From the NCBI RefSeq assembly GCF_000703165.1, contig NZ_JNLQ01000002.1, positions 2,542,001 through 2,606,000 on the forward strand: a stretch of DNA of 64,000 nt, given 5' to 3'. Positions 16,075 to 25,216 of this stretch are shown here, one piece after another. Position 1 is the first letter of the stretch, and each line of letters starts with the position of its first letter. The notes under the pieces are model-generated. The model was not told the origin of the DNA and did no database searches. It saw nothing but the letters and a program-made list of their open reading frames with translations. Source of the DNA: Butyrivibrio sp. AE3004. GTDB lineage: Bacteria > Bacillota > Clostridia > Lachnospirales > Lachnospiraceae. The position numbers were made by a program, and so were the translations under genes.

Positions 16075-17349
16075 TTATTTTGCAGGTTTAAGTCTCTTAA
16101 CCTCGTCCTTGTAAACGATAAGCGGACTTGAAGTACCCTTAACCGATTCTTCAGTAACTACACATTCGCATATGTCATCATCTGAAGGAATCTCGTACAT
16201 AACATCCATCATAGCCTTTTCCATAATGGATCTGAGTCCTCTCGCACCTGTCTTTCTCTCATGTGCAAGCTCTGCAATCTTTTCAATCGCATCCTCCTCA
16301 AAGGATAGCTTAACATCATCATAGTCAAACAGCTTCTGATACTGCTTTACAAGTGCATTCTTAGGCTCAGTAAGTATGCGCACAAGTGCTTCTTTGTTAA
16401 GTCCCTCGAGAGTTACACAGATCGGAACACGTCCGACAAACTCAGGGATAAGACCGAATTTTGTAAGATCCTGAGGAGTAACTTCCTTAAGTACCTCTCC
16501 GATCTCACGCTCACTCTTGTCTGCGATCTCTGCGTTAAAACCGATTGAATTACGGTCAAGTCTGGCTTCAACAATCTTATCAAGGCCATCAAAAGCACCA
16601 CCGCAGATAAACAATATGTTTGAAGTATCGATCTGAATTAGCTCCTGATGAGGATGCTTACGTCCACCCTGTGGCGGAACGCTGGCTACCGTGCCCTCAA
16701 TTATCTTAAGGAGTGCCTGCTGAACACCTTCACCGGAAACGTCACGTGTAATTGATACGTTCTCACTCTTTTTGGTAATCTTATCAATCTCGTCGATATA
16801 AACGATACCGTACTGTGCTCTCTCTACGTCATAATCAGCAGCCTGAATAAGTTTCAAAAGAATGTTCTCAACATCCTCTCCGACATATCCTGCCTCTGTA
16901 AGAGTTGTTGCATCAGCAATGGCAAAAGGAACATTTATAATCTTTGCAAGAGTCTGTGCAAGGTAAGTCTTACCTGAACCCGTAGGTCCGACCATTATTA
17001 TGTTACTCTTCTGCAGTTCAACCTCGTCCTCTGCATTGTGCGCCTTGGGAGCCATTACTCTCTTATAGTGATTGTAAACAGCTACAGCAAGCACTTTCTT
17101 AGCTTCGTCCTGGCCTATTACATAATCATCAAGGAAATTCTTGATCTCAACAGGTTTAAGAAGATTGATATCCCTGTCATCATGTGTTATAGGCTCGTCC
17201 TCAAATTCCTCCTCGATAATATCCGCACAAATGTCCACACACTCATCGCAGATATATACACCTGCAGGACCTGCAATCAGCTTCTTAACCTGATTCTGTG
17301 TCTTGTTACAAAATGAGCAACGAATTTCGCCGCTGTTTTTTCCTGCCAT
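16075..17349 (-). CDS. clpX: ATP-dependent protease ATP-binding subunit ClpX
   Basis: A 424-residue AAA+ unfoldase that feeds tagged substrates to ClpP. The N-terminal C4 zinc domain [11 protein letters not shown]...CDECVDIC (residues 11-41), Walker A GPTGSGKT (about 119-126), Walker [10 protein letters not shown] and the pore loop GYVG are all present, and an Ile-Gly-Phe-like IGFNAE loop for ClpP docking is seen. Start ATG with AAGGA. It lies 57 bases downstream of clpP and is probably co-transcribed. Confidence 0.97.
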   Translation of the reverse strand: MAGKNSGEIRCSFCNKTQNQVKKLIAGPAGVYICDECVDICADIIEEEFEDEPITHDDRDINLLKPVEIKNFLDDYVIGQDEAKKVLAVAVYNHYKRVMAPKAHNAEDEVELQKSNIIMVGPTGSGKTYLAQTLAKIINVPFAIADATTLTEAGYVGEDVENILLKLIQAADYDVERAQYGIVYIDEIDKITKKSENVSITRDVSGEGVQQALLKIIEGTVASVPPQGGRKHPHQELIQIDTSNILFICGGAFDGLDKIVEARLDRNSIGFNAEIADKSEREIGEVLKEVTPQDLTKFGLIPEFVGRVPICVTLEGLNKEALVRILTEPKNALVKQYQKLFDYDDVKLSFEEDAIEKIAELAHERKTGARGLRSIMEKAMMDVMYEIPSDDDICECVVTEESVKGTSSPLIVYKDEVKRLKPAK

Positions 17350-17406
17350 AATTTGTTTTTCCTTCTAAAATTCTAATAATCCGACCTGTACACTTATGCA
17401 CCGGCA

Positions 17407-18012
17407 TTACTTATTCTTTTCCTCATCCTTAGGTCTTGATTCGATTACGGAATCAATAAGTCCGTATTCAAGAGCTTCCTGAGCTGTCATCCAGTTATCG
17501 CGCTCTGTATCGGCAGCTATCTGCTCATAAGGCTTTCCTGTATTTTCAGCTAACAGTGTATTCAGTTTTTCTTTTGTACGAATGATGTGCTTAGCTGCAA
17601 TCTCGATTTCTGTAGCCTGACCCTGAGTTCCGCCAAGAGGCTGGTGGATCATTATCTCTGCATTAGGAAGAGCCATTCTCTTACCCTTAGCACCGCCTGC
17701 AAGAAGGAATGCACCCATACTTGCAGCCATACCGATACAGATTGTGCTAACGTCGCACTTGATATAATGCATAGTATCATAAATAGCCATACCGGAAGTA
17801 ATCTCACCGCCGGGGCTGTTGATATACATGTGGATATCCTTACTGGGATCTTCTGCTTCAAGGAAAAGGAGCTGTGCTACAACAACGCTTGCTGAAACTG
17901 AGTTAACTTCTTCACCAAGGAAAACAATACGCTCCTTCAAAAGTCTTGAATAAATATCATATGAGCGCTCACCGCGACTCGTCTGTTCTATGACATAAGG
18001 TATTAAACTCAT
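17407..18012 (-). CDS. clpP: ATP-dependent Clp protease proteolytic subunit ClpP
   Basis: A 201-residue serine peptidase forming the tetradecameric chamber used by ClpX. The triad is visible: Ser in GMAASMGA (about residue 98), His in MIHQPLGG (about 123) and Asp in DTERDN (about 172). The N-terminal processing region [16 protein letters not shown] is typical. Start ATG with GAGG upstream. It has its own promoter (18056-18085) after the tig terminator. Confidence 0.97.
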   Translation of the reverse strand: MSLIPYVIEQTSRGERSYDIYSRLLKERIVFLGEEVNSVSASVVVAQLLFLEAEDPSKDIHMYINSPGGEITSGMAIYDTMHYIKCDVSTICIGMAASMGAFLLAGGAKGKRMALPNAEIMIHQPLGGTQGQATEIEIAAKHIIRTKEKLNTLLAENTGKPYEQIAADTERDNWMTAQEALEYGLIDSVIESRPKDEEKNK

Positions 18013-18055
18013 CTAATCGCTTCCTCTCTATAAATTTTTACAAATATACTTATCT

Positions 18056-18085
18056 ATTATAACCCATGAATTAGATTTTACGCAA
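18056..18085 (-). promoter_or_regulatory. clpP promoter
   Basis: Minus-strand TTGCGT, 18 bases, TATAAT, about 45 bases upstream of the clpP ATG. No CtsR-type heptad was found around it. Confidence 0.65.
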
Positions 18086-18115
18086 CCTTGCCAAAAATCC
18101 TTGTTCCAAAGTAGT

Positions 18116-18146
18116 CAAAAAACCTCCCCGGAATCATCCGGAGAGG
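18116..18146 (-). terminator. Terminator after tig
   Basis: CCTCTCCGGA...TCCGGGGAGG stem followed by TTTTTT on the minus strand, 38 bases beyond the tig stop. Confidence 0.85.
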
Positions 18147-18184
18147 CTTCATATATTCTGTAAACTTAAAAGTTCACTATTAAA

Positions 18185-19630
18185 TTATTCTTCTTCCTTC
18201 TTAGCTGCTGTCTTACGTGTGCGCTTCGGCTTCTCCTCAGCTGCATCGTCGTCCTTCTTAGCTGCTGTCTTGCGTGTGCGCTTCGGTTTCTCTTCAGCTG
18301 CATCATCAGACTTCTTAGCTGCTGTCTTACGTGTCTTCTTAGTACCAACTTCCTTAGCGTTGTCTACAAGGAACTTAGCTGCCTTCTGAACAAGAAGATC
18401 TTCCTTGAGAGTCTTAATCTCACGGTCTCCCATGAGCTCCTTAACCTTATCAGCTTCCATGTTGTACTGCTTAGCCATCTTCTCAAGCTCTTCCTGAATC
18501 TCGTCTTCGCTGATCTCAAACTTCTCAGCTGCAGCTACTGCTTCAAGAACGAGTCTTGACTGGATACGATCAATAGCCTGAGGCTTAACCTGCTCAAGGA
18601 GCTGGTCAACAGTGTTGCCTGTGTACTGCATGTACTGCTGCATATTCATACCCTGATACTGAAGTCTCTGAGCAAACTCGTTAACGATCTGACGCTGCTG
18701 TGTCTCAACCATCTTCTCAGGAAGCTCCATCTCAGCATCATCGATAACAGCCTTAACAGCTGCATCCTCACGCTCAGCCTTAGCCTGAGCCTCTTTACGC
18801 TCTGCAAGCTTCTTCTTTACATCTTCCTTGTACTCAGCAACTGTCTCAAACTCAGAAACATCGCTTGCGAACTCATCGTTAAGCTCAGGAAGCTCTCTTG
18901 TCTTGATAGCCTTTACTGTGCACTTGAATGTTGCAGCCTTACCTGCAAGATCCTCTGAATGATACTCCTCAGGGAATGTTACGTTAACCTCACCCTCTTT
19001 GCCGATCTCAAAGCCGATAAGCTGCTCTTCGAATCCGGGAATGAATGAACCTGAACCGATTGTAAGAGGATAATCTGTTCCCTTGCCGCCTTCGAAAGCA
19101 ACACCATCAACAAATCCCTCGAAATCAAGAGTTACGATATCGTCGTTCTCAACCTTACGATCTGTAACCTCGATAGTTCTGGCATTTCTGCTGCGCTCCT
19201 GATCGATCTCAGCGTCAACTTCTTCGTCAGTTACGTCAAGGTCCATCTTCTCAACCTCAACACCCTTATATTTGCCAAGCTTAACTTCAGGCTTAAGAGC
19301 TACAGTTGCTGTAAAGATGAAAGGCTTACCTGCCTCAATCTGTGAAACCTCGATATCAGGATTGGAAACAACATCCTCACCACATTCATCAACAGCCTTG
19401 GGATATTCTTCGTTGATGATATCGTTAGCAGCATCCTCAAAGAATACTTCCTTACCGTACATACGCTCGATCATATGACGGGGAGCCTTACCCTTACGGA
19501 AACCGGGGATCTGAATCTTACCCTTCTGCTTGTTGTAAACCTTGTCGATTGCCTTGTCAAAATTCTCAGGTGCAACTTCGATTGTAAGCTTAGCCATGCT
19601 CTTCTCGAGCTTTTCTACTGATACGCTCAT
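18185..19630 (-). CDS. tig: Trigger factor with Lys/Glu repeat tail
   Basis: A 481-residue ribosome-associated chaperone and peptidyl-prolyl isomerase. The ribosome-binding loop GFRKGKAPRHMI (about residues 43-54), the FKBP-like domain (about 150-245, VTLDFEGFVDGVAFEGG) and the helical C-domain are recognisable. Trigger factors usually end near 430 residues; this one adds about 50 residues of three tandem units KPKRTRKTAAKK(D)DDAAEE. Start ATG with AGGAGG. It is upstream of clpP and clpX, as in many Firmicutes, but a terminator and a new promoter separate it from clpP. Confidence 0.95.
   Translation of the reverse strand: MSVSVEKLEKSMAKLTIEVAPENFDKAIDKVYNKQKGKIQIPGFRKGKAPRHMIERMYGKEVFFEDAANDIINEEYPKAVDECGEDVVSNPDIEVSQIEAGKPFIFTATVALKPEVKLGKYKGVEVEKMDLDVTDEEVDAEIDQERSRNARTIEVTDRKVENDDIVTLDFEGFVDGVAFEGGKGTDYPLTIGSGSFIPGFEEQLIGFEIGKEGEVNVTFPEEYHSEDLAGKAATFKCTVKAIKTRELPELNDEFASDVSEFETVAEYKEDVKKKLAERKEAQAKAEREDAAVKAVIDDAEMELPEKMVETQQRQIVNEFAQRLQYQGMNMQQYMQYTGNTVDQLLEQVKPQAIDRIQSRLVLEAVAAAEKFEISEDEIQEELEKMAKQYNMEADKVKELMGDREIKTLKEDLLVQKAAKFLVDNAKEVGTKKTRKTAAKKSDDAAEEKPKRTRKTAAKKDDDAAEEKPKRTRKTAAKKEEE
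18188..18343 (-). repeat. 51-bp coding repeat of the trigger factor tail
   Basis: Two full and one partial 17-codon units encoding TRKTAAKK.DDAAEEKPKR, almost identical at DNA level. Confidence 0.8.
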
Positions 19631-19710
19631 TGAATTATTATTCCTCCTATACTACATATGAAATAAATCGTTTACACAAATGATTTTTGTGCTGTTTTAT
19701 CTATATTAAA

Positions 19711-19764
19711 GCGACCTGTGCTATCTAACCTCGGCACAGTCGCCTAAAGATTATAGCACAGGTC
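19711..19764 (-). other. Nested inverted repeats at the tig transcription start
   Basis: A perfect twelve-base repeat GACCTGTGCTAT/ATAGCACAGGTC encloses a second, shorter one (GCGACTGTGC against GCACAGGTCGC). The two share the same arm, so they are mutually exclusive. The outer repeat overlaps the -10 of the tig promoter; the inner one would form right at the 5' end of the mRNA. On the plus strand the outer stem is followed by CTTTTTATTTTT, a terminator shape with no plus-strand gene upstream. Confidence 0.55.
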
Positions 19765-19778
19765 TTTTTATTTTTCCA
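19750..19778 (-). promoter_or_regulatory. tig promoter with extended -10
   Basis: Minus-strand TGGAAA, 17 bases, TATAAT with TGC before it (extended -10). It overlaps the inverted repeat at 19711-19764. Confidence 0.6.
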
Positions 19779-19802
19779 TATATATTTAAAACTTATCCCG
19801 TT

Positions 19803-20321
19803 TCAAAGCTTCTCGGCACTCATATGGGCATTGCTGTAATTCACGTCTCCGGTCACGTCATCCAGAAACCAGTCCGCCGGTTTATATAAAGAAGCAGTTT
19901 CTTCATCCGGGAATTCAACCTCTGCCAAAATCCTCCCCTCAAAGACGCCCTCAAATACATCCAGTTCGATTTTCAGTTTTTCCCCGATTGCTTTATCATG
20001 AAAACCATCCTCATTTAAAGGAAGGATGTACCGCTTTTTCTTTATTACATTCCCGTCCGCTTTAAGTACCAGATGCTCATAGGATTCTTTATCAAGCGGC
20101 ATGTTATATTCTGTCTTTCCTATCTCATCATTCTCATGATCACTGACTTTCAGAAAATCCTTCTTTACTTTATAGGTCATGTAATAATGATCATCCTCAC
20201 GTCTGACTCTGATTGCAGGTACCACATTCAGGTATCCCTGTTCTATTATTCTTACGGGGTAGCTCTCCAGATTGTGCGGAAGCTCTTTCACTGTAAATTT
20301 TCTTTCTATTTCAACACCCAT
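19803..20321 (-). CDS. CYTH-domain (triphosphate tunnel metalloenzyme) protein
   Basis: A 172-residue protein with the hallmark EIERKF at residues 4-9, RVRREDDHYYMTYK and KLKIELDVFEG, the Lys/Arg/Glu residues that line the TTM beta-tunnel. Bacterial members hydrolyse inorganic triphosphate or thiamine triphosphate. I chose ATG 20319-20321 (AGGAA six bases upstream); a longer frame starts at 20345. It is the last gene of a row from TetR to here on the minus strand. The substrate is not evident. Confidence 0.88.
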   Translation of the reverse strand: MGVEIERKFTVKELPHNLESYPVRIIEQGYLNVVPAIRVRREDDHYYMTYKVKKDFLKVSDHENDEIGKTEYNMPLDKESYEHLVLKADGNVIKKKRYILPLNEDGFHDKAIGEKLKIELDVFEGVFEGRILAEVEFPDEETASLYKPADWFLDDVTGDVNYSNAHMSAEKL

Positions 20322-20396
20322 TTTATTTCCTGTCCAACATGTCATCTAGGATTATATTCAAAACACAATTAAGCGCTCAGCGATAATTCCATATTC

Positions 20397-20948
20397 TTAT
20401 ACTCTGAAAACAATTCCTTTTCCAAGCTTGTCTGCAGCTTCTTTTCCGCAAAAACGCTCAACTATCGCAAGTCCGAAAGGAATCGCCGTTCCCATTCCTC
20501 TGCTGGTAAGAATGTGCCCGTCAACAGTTGTCTCTGTCATCTGAACATCAGCACCTGTTAGATTTTCCTCAAGTCCCGGGAAAACGCAGGCCTTTTTGCC
20601 TTGAAGGATTCCCAGTCTTCCGAATACACACGGCGCAGCACAGATTGCACTTATGTATTTTTCTGCCTCATTAAATGCAAGGATCTGATCTGTGAGCTTT
20701 TCAGTTTTATCAAGATTAGTCGTTCCGGGCATTCCTCCTGGAAGGACCAGCATATCCATTTCGTCAAAATTCACATCGTCGATCAGCTTATCGGCTTTAA
20801 CTTCTATGCCGTGAGATCCCTTTACGGAAAGTGTTCCCATAACCGAAACCATATCGATATTCAGCTGAGCTCTTCTGCAAAGATCAACAACCGTAAGTGC
20901 TTCAATCTCCTCAAAACCTTCTGCCAAAAAAATTGCAATGTTTGCCAT
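20397..20948 (-). CDS. DJ-1/PfpI family protein
   Basis: A 183-residue class I glutamine amidotransferase-like protein. The nucleophile elbow AICAAPCVFG holds the conserved Cys (about residue 104), with the acidic partner in LAEGFEE (residues 8-14). Such proteins (YajL, DJ-1/ThiJ) are linked to glyoxalase or deglycase activity and redox stress; the exact reaction is debated. Start ATG, 19 bases downstream of the solute-binding protein stop. Confidence 0.9.
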   Translation of the reverse strand: MANIAIFLAEGFEEIEALTVVDLCRRAQLNIDMVSVMGTLSVKGSHGIEVKADKLIDDVNFDEMDMLVLPGGMPGTTNLDKTEKLTDQILAFNEAEKYISAICAAPCVFGRLGILQGKKACVFPGLEENLTGADVQMTETTVDGHILTSRGMGTAIPFGLAIVERFCGKEAADKLGKGIVFRV

Positions 20949-20966
20949 TTCTTAAGTCTCCCTTCT

Positions 20967-22547
20967 TTAGTATCCTACTTTTATTTCTCCACTGTCATAA
21001 TATGCAGCACGTTCTTTTAAAATCTCATCCAGCCCCAGACTTTGAAGCCTTCTGTATTCACTCTCCTGCATACTGTCAAACTCATCTGTAGGACAGCAAA
21101 TAAGATTAAATGCATATTCCACAAGAGCCGTCTCCAGCCCCGTCTGATATTTCGCCTCCGCTTCAAGTACAACACTTGTTTTAGGAAAGGTGTATTGATC
21201 CTTTACAACCGCATCATAAAAGCCTTCAAACCACTCATTGCTCTCCCAGTCATTATCCACAGACCAGGCAGATATCTGGGCTTCCCTGTCTTCCACAAAT
21301 TCAAAGTGCTCATTAACAATGCTGTAATCCTCAGGGCTCCCGGGATATCCCCTTGCAAAAAGCTCATCCTTTAACAAGGATTTCGGTGCATTTTTGTCTG
21401 TATTTGTATGCTCAGGTGTATAACTGACAAGCTCCGCATTTTCGGGATCCGCAAGCCAGTTAAGGTATTTCATAGCAAGTTCCGCCTTATCTTTACTGGC
21501 TGAAGGAACCATAATATACATTCCAAAATCCGGTTCCGTTACATTTAAATAGTTTCCGTCTGATCCTTCAAAGCACAAAACCGGAACAAATTCAGCGGTA
21601 GGATTACTTTCCTTAAGCACCGGTATGTATTTAAACGGTGCCGTTGTATCCTCAACAAAGAAACCGGCTTTACCCTTTTTTACAGTATCCTTAAATAACT
21701 CATTATCATGATCTGCTGTAAAATCAAGAGTTATAATGCCATCATTATAAAGTCTGTTCAGTTCTCTTAAACCATCGATTGCCCCGTCAGCCACAACCAT
21801 ATATCTCTCGGAGTAGATAAAGGAATCTCTCTCTGACAGCTTTCCAACATAGGAATTAATAAAACTCTGATAATACCGTTCAGAATGAATGTCTCCACCC
21901 ATCGCCCAGGGTATAAGGCCTGAGTCGCCGCTGGGATTATTTTCCTTAACGGCATAGAGATAATCGATAAGTTCCTTCTTTGTTGACGGCACACTCATAC
22001 CAAGTGCATCGCAGAAATCCTTTCTGATATAAGCCATGTGCCTTGGCAATTTAAAGCCTCTGCGTTTGATAATTGCGGCCTGAGCATCATTGTATTGTCC
22101 CATATATTGAACATCTCCTATATAATTGGAGATGTTCTCACCATAATTTTTAAAAGGCTCGGACAGATCCGTTATCTTTCCCTGCTGGGACATATAGCCA
22201 AACACTGACGGTGAATATGTAAAGATTATATCCGGCGCCGTCCCTTCGTCCACCATCCCGGTAATAATGTCATCGGATTTCAATCTGTCTACACCTACAA
22301 AGTGAAGTTCTATATCGTACTGATCCTTAATCTTGCTGCGAATCCAATTGGCAAGAGTATTATCATCCGCCGTGCATCCCTCGGGAAAGGTCCCCCTGTC
22401 CCAAACCATGCAGGTAAGTGTATTATCACTTTTGGTCGCAGGCGAATGAATGACGCTGTCTTCCTCAGCCACTTTCCCGCAACCGGTTCCAGTGACAAGA
22501 ATTACTGCTGTCATCAACGCACTTAATGCTTTGGATAAATTACGCAT
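20967..22547 (-). CDS. Extracellular solute-binding lipoprotein
   Basis: A 526-residue family 1-type ABC solute-binding protein. Signal peptide with lipobox VTGTGC (Cys at about 23) indicates a lipid anchor. The body has the usual layout with LTCMVWDRG, DIIFTYSPS, MAYIRKDFCDALGMSVPSTK and MKYLNWLADPENAEL, most like the large lipoproteins of the YtcQ/LplA type used with oligosaccharides. No permease or ATPase is encoded nearby. The gene is just downstream of a LacI regulator and malQ, so an alpha-glucan or related sugar ligand is likely, but this is inference from context. Confidence 0.87.
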   Translation of the reverse strand: MRNLSKALSALMTAVILVTGTGCGKVAEEDSVIHSPATKSDNTLTCMVWDRGTFPEGCTADDNTLANWIRSKIKDQYDIELHFVGVDRLKSDDIITGMVDEGTAPDIIFTYSPSVFGYMSQQGKITDLSEPFKNYGENISNYIGDVQYMGQYNDAQAAIIKRRGFKLPRHMAYIRKDFCDALGMSVPSTKKELIDYLYAVKENNPSGDSGLIPWAMGGDIHSERYYQSFINSYVGKLSERDSFIYSERYMVVADGAIDGLRELNRLYNDGIITLDFTADHDNELFKDTVKKGKAGFFVEDTTAPFKYIPVLKESNPTAEFVPVLCFEGSDGNYLNVTEPDFGMYIMVPSASKDKAELAMKYLNWLADPENAELVSYTPEHTNTDKNAPKSLLKDELFARGYPGSPEDYSIVNEHFEFVEDREAQISAWSVDNDWESNEWFEGFYDAVVKDQYTFPKTSVVLEAEAKYQTGLETALVEYAFNLICCPTDEFDSMQESEYRRLQSLGLDEILKERAAYYDSGEIKVGY

Positions 22548-22573
22548 GGCACGCCCTCATCCGACATTCCGTC

Positions 22574-23617
22574 TTATTTCTCATAGTACTTTGAAGTTGA
22601 TTCTCCGACCGAAAGCTCCGCTGGAAAAGTTATATGTCTATGGCTGCTCCTGGACTCAATGATATCAAAAAGAAGTTTTACTGTTTCCCTTGAAATCTGA
22701 TCCAGCGGCTGCCTTATAGTCGTAAGCCTTGGATTTATGTATCTCCCGATTTCCATTCCGTCAAAACCGCAAACACTTATATCCTCAGGAACCTTAAGCC
22801 CCGCATCGGCTATCGCCCTCATTGCTCCTATGGCGAGCAGATCCGTTGCGCAGAACACTGCTGTAAACTCCAGTCCCGAGGACAGCATTCTCTGCATGGT
22901 CCTATAACCGTTTTCCACAGAAAAGTGTTCCATATTTTGATTTACATAGAAAATAAGCCTCTCATCAACCTGCATTCCTCTCTCGATATAAGCATCCTTA
23001 TAACCTTCAAGTCGCAGGTGTCCTACTGACCTTCGTCCCATAGCCTCTGTAATCAAAGCTATGTTTTTGTGCCCGAGATTCATCAGATACTGCGTCATAT
23101 GCATAGCCTCAAGCCGGTCATCAACTGATACTGTTGAAAATTCCGCACGACCTTCCTCCTCAAGATAGGAAGCACCGATGGTGGAAAACACCACCGGAAT
23201 TTTCAGTCCGCTGAGTTTTGCTCTTGACTGCTCGGAACCGCCTCCGAGGAAAATAATCCCCCTTAGTCTCTTCTCTGTTTCGAGCTCCATGGCGATATCC
23301 GCCTCTTCCTGGTCGGCCTCTACATGCCTTAGGACAAGTGCATATTTTTGCCTGTCAATCTCCTGTTCTATGATATCTATCATCGGAGAGAAAAAGGGAT
23401 TCGTTACTCCCTTTATAAGTACACCGATGCATTTAGCATCGGTGCGCTTTAAGTTTCTTGCACTGTCATTGGGAACAAATCCTGTTTCCTTAATGACTGC
23501 CTGTATTCTTTCGCGGGTCTTCGCACTGACATCCGGGTGACCGTTTATCACTCTCGATACGGTGCTCACTCCGACTCCGCATTTTTTTGCTACATCAACT
23601 ATGGTTATTTTAGACAT
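22574..23617 (-). CDS. LacI-family transcriptional regulator
   Basis: A 347-residue repressor with the N-terminal HTH ITIVDVAKKCGVGVSTVSRV (residues 4-23), hinge and a periplasmic-binding-like sensor domain (GVLIKGVTNPFF, CFDG-type block VCGFDGMEIG, TTIRQPLDQI). I chose the ATG at 23615-23617, with GGAAG eight bases upstream; it overlaps the malQ stop by eight bases, a sign of translational coupling. The sugar ligand is unknown, but malQ and the solute-binding gene on either side are the obvious targets. CRE-like or own operator sites were not identified. Confidence 0.93.
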   Translation of the reverse strand: MSKITIVDVAKKCGVGVSTVSRVINGHPDVSAKTRERIQAVIKETGFVPNDSARNLKRTDAKCIGVLIKGVTNPFFSPMIDIIEQEIDRQKYALVLRHVEADQEEADIAMELETEKRLRGIIFLGGGSEQSRAKLSGLKIPVVFSTIGASYLEEEGRAEFSTVSVDDRLEAMHMTQYLMNLGHKNIALITEAMGRRSVGHLRLEGYKDAYIERGMQVDERLIFYVNQNMEHFSVENGYRTMQRMLSSGLEFTAVFCATDLLAIGAMRAIADAGLKVPEDISVCGFDGMEIGRYINPRLTTIRQPLDQISRETVKLLFDIIESRSSHRHITFPAELSVGESTSKYYEK

Positions 23618-25145
23618 TTGCATTTCTTCCGTATGTCTTAGCCATATCAAGCATGCGCTCAGCAAGCTCATCTGTGCATGCATCACCCTTCATTCTCCAT
23701 ACCCAGTTGTTACCGAGTGTTGAAGGGGTATTTATTCTGGCTTCTGTTCCGAGCTCAAGATAATCCTGCATAGGGATTATAGCCGTGTCTGATACTGATG
23801 AAAAACATGCACGTATGAACTCCCACACAATTCCCTTGTTTGACTTAATATTCAGATATTTCTTGGCAAAACGTTTGTCTGCTCTCGGAATTGCATCAAG
23901 CCATCCAAGAGTTGTTTCATTGTCATGTGTTCCTGTATAAACAATGCTGTTCTGAATATAGTTATGAGGCAGATAATCACTCTCTTCCCTGGGATCAAAA
24001 GCAAACTGCAGTATCTTCATTCCAGGGAACCCTGTTCTCTTAACAAGCTTTATTACTGAAGGTGTGAGATATCCAAGGTCCTCAGCTATAACTCTTAAAT
24101 CGCCAAGCTCCTTTTTCATAACTTCAAAGAGCTTGTAGCCGGGTCCCTTTACCCAGTGACCGTTCTCAGCTGTAGGCTCGCCAAAGGGAATTGAATAATA
24201 TTCATCAAAGCCTCGGAAGTGATCGATGCGGACAACATCATAAAGCTTGTAGCAGCCCTTGATACGGTTCATCCACCACTTAAAGCCTGTCTTTTCATGA
24301 TATTCCCAATCATAGAGAGGATTACCCCAAAGCTGTCCGGTTCTGCTGAAGGAATCCGGAGGGCACCCTGCAACCGCAATCGGCATATTCTTTTTATCAA
24401 GCTGGAAAAGCTTGGGATTTGCCCATGTATCGGCAGAATCAAAAGCAACATAAATCGGAATATCTCCGATAATATCTATGCCCTTCTTGTTAGCATAGGC
24501 TTTAAGCTCAAACCACTGCTTCATGAAAAGGAACTGTATAAACTCATGAAGGCCGATTCTGTCTGCATGCTTTTCTCTTGCTGCCTTCAGCGCATCCTCT
24601 TTTCTAAGCCTTAAGTCCTCAGGCCACTCAACCCAGCTAAGTCCGTCATAACGCTTCTTTAATGACATATAAAGAGCAAAATCAGGAAGCCAGTCCTCAT
24701 TATCTTTTACAAAAGCATCAAACTCCTTCTTAAGTTCAGGCTCAGGCGCTTTAGTGCTAACGGGAGAAAGCCCACTGTTTACATAGGCTTTATATAAAAC
24801 TTCATAGCGTGTTTTAAAGAGTCTTGCATAATCGATGTGGCTCTCATCTCCACCAAAATTAACCTTATCGACTTCTTCCTTTTTAAGGAGTCCCATATCG
24901 ATCAGCTTCTCAAGATCAACAAAGTAGGGATTACCTGCATATGTTGAAAAAGACTGATAGGGAGAATCTCCGTAGCTTGTAGGCCCAAGGGGCAACAACT
25001 GCCAGTAGCTCTGACCTGACTTTTCAAGAAAATCCACAAAGTCATATGCTTCCTTGGAAAATGAGCCAATCCCGTACTTTGACGGAAGGCTGAAAATCGG
25101 CATTAAAACGCCGCATGCTCTTTTATTTTTAACTGTCTTTGCCAT
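23610..25145 (-). CDS. malQ: 4-alpha-glucanotransferase (amylomaltase)
   Basis: A 511-residue GH77 enzyme that rearranges maltodextrins by transferring glucan segments. Visible landmarks are the N-terminal GVLMPIFSLPSKYGIGSF, LPLGPTSYGDSPYQSFS (about 54-70), the nucleophile block VVRIDHFRGFDEY, the acid/base VIAEDLGYL and the transition-state-stabilising GTHDNETT. Length fits the short bacterial MalQ type (about 500). It works in glycogen or maltodextrin use; the neighbouring LacI gene overlaps it by eight bases. Confidence 0.96.
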   Translation of the reverse strand: MAKTVKNKRACGVLMPIFSLPSKYGIGSFSKEAYDFVDFLEKSGQSYWQLLPLGPTSYGDSPYQSFSTYAGNPYFVDLEKLIDMGLLKKEEVDKVNFGGDESHIDYARLFKTRYEVLYKAYVNSGLSPVSTKAPEPELKKEFDAFVKDNEDWLPDFALYMSLKKRYDGLSWVEWPEDLRLRKEDALKAAREKHADRIGLHEFIQFLFMKQWFELKAYANKKGIDIIGDIPIYVAFDSADTWANPKLFQLDKKNMPIAVAGCPPDSFSRTGQLWGNPLYDWEYHEKTGFKWWMNRIKGCYKLYDVVRIDHFRGFDEYYSIPFGEPTAENGHWVKGPGYKLFEVMKKELGDLRVIAEDLGYLTPSVIKLVKRTGFPGMKILQFAFDPREESDYLPHNYIQNSIVYTGTHDNETTLGWLDAIPRADKRFAKKYLNIKSNKGIVWEFIRACFSSVSDTAIIPMQDYLELGTEARINTPSTLGNNWVWRMKGDACTDELAERMLDMAKTYGRNANV

Positions 25146-25216
25146 CGTTAATAATCCTCATAATAAATAATAATAAAAATGAATTCCTCAAAATAATCCA
25201 AATACCGGGATCCTTA

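Noticed and set aside
18013..18115. CtsR operator before clpP
   Set aside because: No tandem GTCAAA-type heptads; only a sigma-A promoter was found.
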